Position numbers and translations under genes: made by a program. Shown piece after piece: positions 5,575 through 6,233 of a stretch of DNA of 6,233 bases. The notes beneath the pieces are model-generated. The model was not told the origin of the DNA and searched no databases. It worked only from the letters and a program-made list of their open reading frames with translations. Each line of letters starts with the position of its first letter. Position 1 is the stretch's first letter. The DNA lies in NCBI GenBank assembly GCA_937914725.1, contig CALDMJ010000149.1, positions 1-6,233 of the forward strand, read 5' to 3'. This DNA is from an uncultured Clostridia bacterium. GTDB lineage: Bacteria > Bacillota > Clostridia > Christensenellales > UBA1242.

Positions 5575-5694
5575 AGTACCTGCACCAGTGGCGTTTGCCA
5601 TTCGAGTGATAAACGTCATAGAAAGCATTTACATACGCCGTCCGTATGTCTTACTTAGGCGTAGTGACAGTACCTGCACCAGTGGCGTTTGCCA
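5575..5694 (+). repeat. 26-bp direct repeat pair with a conserved hairpin
   Basis: Bases 5575-5600 and 5669-5694 are identical over 26 positions, 94 bp apart. Each carries AGTGGC-GTTT-GCCA. The second copy closes a 6-bp perfect stem (AGTGGC 5681-5686, GCCACT 5691-5696). The first closes the same stem with one G-T wobble (AGTGGC 5587-5592, GCCATT 5597-5602). Between the copies, ACATACG (5631-5637) and CGTATGT (5643-5649) form another stem. The second copy lies just upstream of the promoter of the gene at 5769. Confidence 0.7.
5631..5649. other. 7-bp stem-loop between the 26-bp repeats
   Basis: ACATACG (5631-5637) and CGTATGT (5643-5649) pair perfectly around CCGTC. No T tract follows on either strand, so it is not a terminator. 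It may be an operator-like site or part of the surrounding repeat. Confidence 0.4.
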
Positions 5695-5719
5695 CTATCG
5701 CATTTGATATAGAAAATAC

Positions 5720-5749
5720 TTGCAAAAAAAGAGGTTAATGTGGTATACT
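5720..5749 (+). promoter_or_regulatory. Promoter of the right-edge gene
   Basis: TATACT at 5744-5749 is preceded by TG at 5741-5742 (extended -10). TTGCAA at 5720-5725 is a weak -35 with an 18-base spacer. Transcription would start near 5756, inside or beside the ribosome binding site, so the leader would be only about 13 bases long. Confidence 0.6.
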
Positions 5750-5768
5750 AAAAACGGAGAACAAGCAA

Positions 5769-6233
5769 ATGAACAAAGAAAACAACGCTCAAGTTGAGGA
5801 CTTGGGACTTGAAATGCAAATGCAGCCGCAGGCAGAGCCGCAAGTCAAGTCATATGGACATTTTGACGACGCAAAACCCTACAAGCGTGCTGACTGCGAG
5901 GCGGGGGAAATTACTGATGCGGATGAAATCGATGAGTTGCGCCACAATCAGCAAATCGATATTTTGCAAAACTTTATGCTTGGCGATTATGCCGTTGACG
6001 GCGAATATGTTTTGCCTGACGAAATTTGCGACGAACTTGTCAGGGCGAAAAAGGTTGTTACCAACAATTTTGAAAACTACATTTTTGTGCAGACATTGCG
6101 CCCAATTGGTGAGTTTCCGCACGGCAAGTTTTTTGTTACGGTCTCAAAACTTGACAAAAAACTTATGGCGACACTCACGTTTGTTGAGCCTGTTCACAAA
6201 ATGAACAAACTTGTCACAAACGCGCAGTCGTGC
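5769..6233 (+). CDS. Uncharacterised protein, 3' end outside window
   Basis: An open frame of exactly 155 codons from ATG 5769 to the right edge, with no stop. GGAG at 5756-5759 is 9 bases before the ATG, and an extended -10 promoter precedes it. The other frames over this stretch are shadows. The first 30 residues are rich in N, E and Q (MNKENNAQVEDLGLEMQMQP), polar and probably disordered. Residues about 40-95 are acidic (DADEIDELRHNQQ, VLPDEICDELV). Residues about 100-155 look like a folded beta-rich segment (NYIFVQTLRPIGEFPHGKFF, LMATLTFVEPVHKM). There is no signal peptide or membrane helix, so it is probably cytoplasmic. I do not recognise the family and assign no function. Confidence 0.8.
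   Translation, partial: MNKENNAQVEDLGLEMQMQPQAEPQVKSYGHFDDAKPYKRADCEAGEITDADEIDELRHNQQIDILQNFMLGDYAVDGEYVLPDEICDELVRAKKVVTNNFENYIFVQTLRPIGEFPHGKFFVTVSKLDKKLMATLTFVEPVHKMNKLVTNAQSC

Larger units (their letters stand above)
5302..5719. other. Repeat-rich intergenic region without a convincing gene
   Basis: This spacer between two divergent promoters holds a 14-bp direct repeat, REP-like copy B, a 26-bp direct repeat with hairpins and a 7-bp stem-loop, all listed separately. The short frames here run through these repeats, lack a convincing ribosome binding site and show no domain. I see no tRNA cloverleaf, CRISPR array or transposase fragment. The density of repeats suggests a site where small non-coding elements have accumulated. 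Confidence 0.6.

Noticed and set aside
5340..5585. Minus-strand open frame of 81 codons
   Set aside because: It reads through REP-like copy B and one 26-bp repeat, has no plausible ribosome binding site or domain, and lies in a non-coding repeat cluster.
5525..5707. Plus-strand open frame of 60 codons
   Set aside because: It covers both 26-bp repeats and the stem-loop between them, has no good ribosome binding site, and shows no recognisable protein feature.
5794..6204. Plus-strand frame of 136 codons at the right edge
   Set aside because: It overlaps the frame opened at 5769, which has the ribosome binding site, the promoter and more typical bacterial protein composition; this one is its out-of-frame shadow, as is the minus-strand frame at 5850-6122.

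Overview
The window looks like a chromosomal fragment of an uncultured low-GC Firmicute, probably a gut Clostridia-type bacterium. This is an inference from AT-rich intergenic DNA, sigma-A-type promoters, Gram-positive-style ribosome binding sites, Ig-like repeat surface proteins and an AAA_14/DUF4143 ATPase. No rRNA, tRNA or phylogenetic marker is present, so taxonomy stays loose.

Layout from left to right: (1) the 3' part of a very large gene for an extracellular protein built of Ig-like 'YDG' repeats (1-2657), ended by a strong intrinsic terminator. (2) A 282-bp intergenic stretch with a REP-like dispersed repeat, a palindrome, and a consensus promoter (TTGACA-N17-TATAAT with extended -10) that sits between two copies of a TGCGTA-N2-TACGCA palindrome. 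(3) A 433-residue AAA_14/DUF4143 ATPase (2940-4241), flanked on both sides by the same 39-bp hairpin-forming sequence and followed by an 18-bp-stem bidirectional terminator. (4) About 200 bp of AT-rich DNA with a degenerate 26-bp tandem repeat. (5) On the minus strand, a DEDDh 3'-5' exonuclease-domain protein (4582-5217) with its own promoter. (6) A 550-bp intergenic region that is unusually repeat-rich: a second REP-like copy, a 14-bp direct repeat around it, and a 26-bp direct repeat whose hairpin is kept. (7) The start of an unrecognised gene (5769 to the right edge) with its own promoter and ribosome binding site; it runs off the window.

The genes do not form one operon. Each has its own promoter or terminator, and the ATPase and exonuclease genes converge on a shared terminator. 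The most notable feature is the ATPase unit: a solitary DUF4143 ATPase with a predicted internal winged helix, bracketed by identical 39-bp repeats. Its promoter and Shine-Dalgarno sequence are embedded in those palindromes, which suggests either a mobile or duplicated cassette or an autoregulated locus. No complete known mobile element, CRISPR array, toxin-antitoxin pair or defence system is visible.
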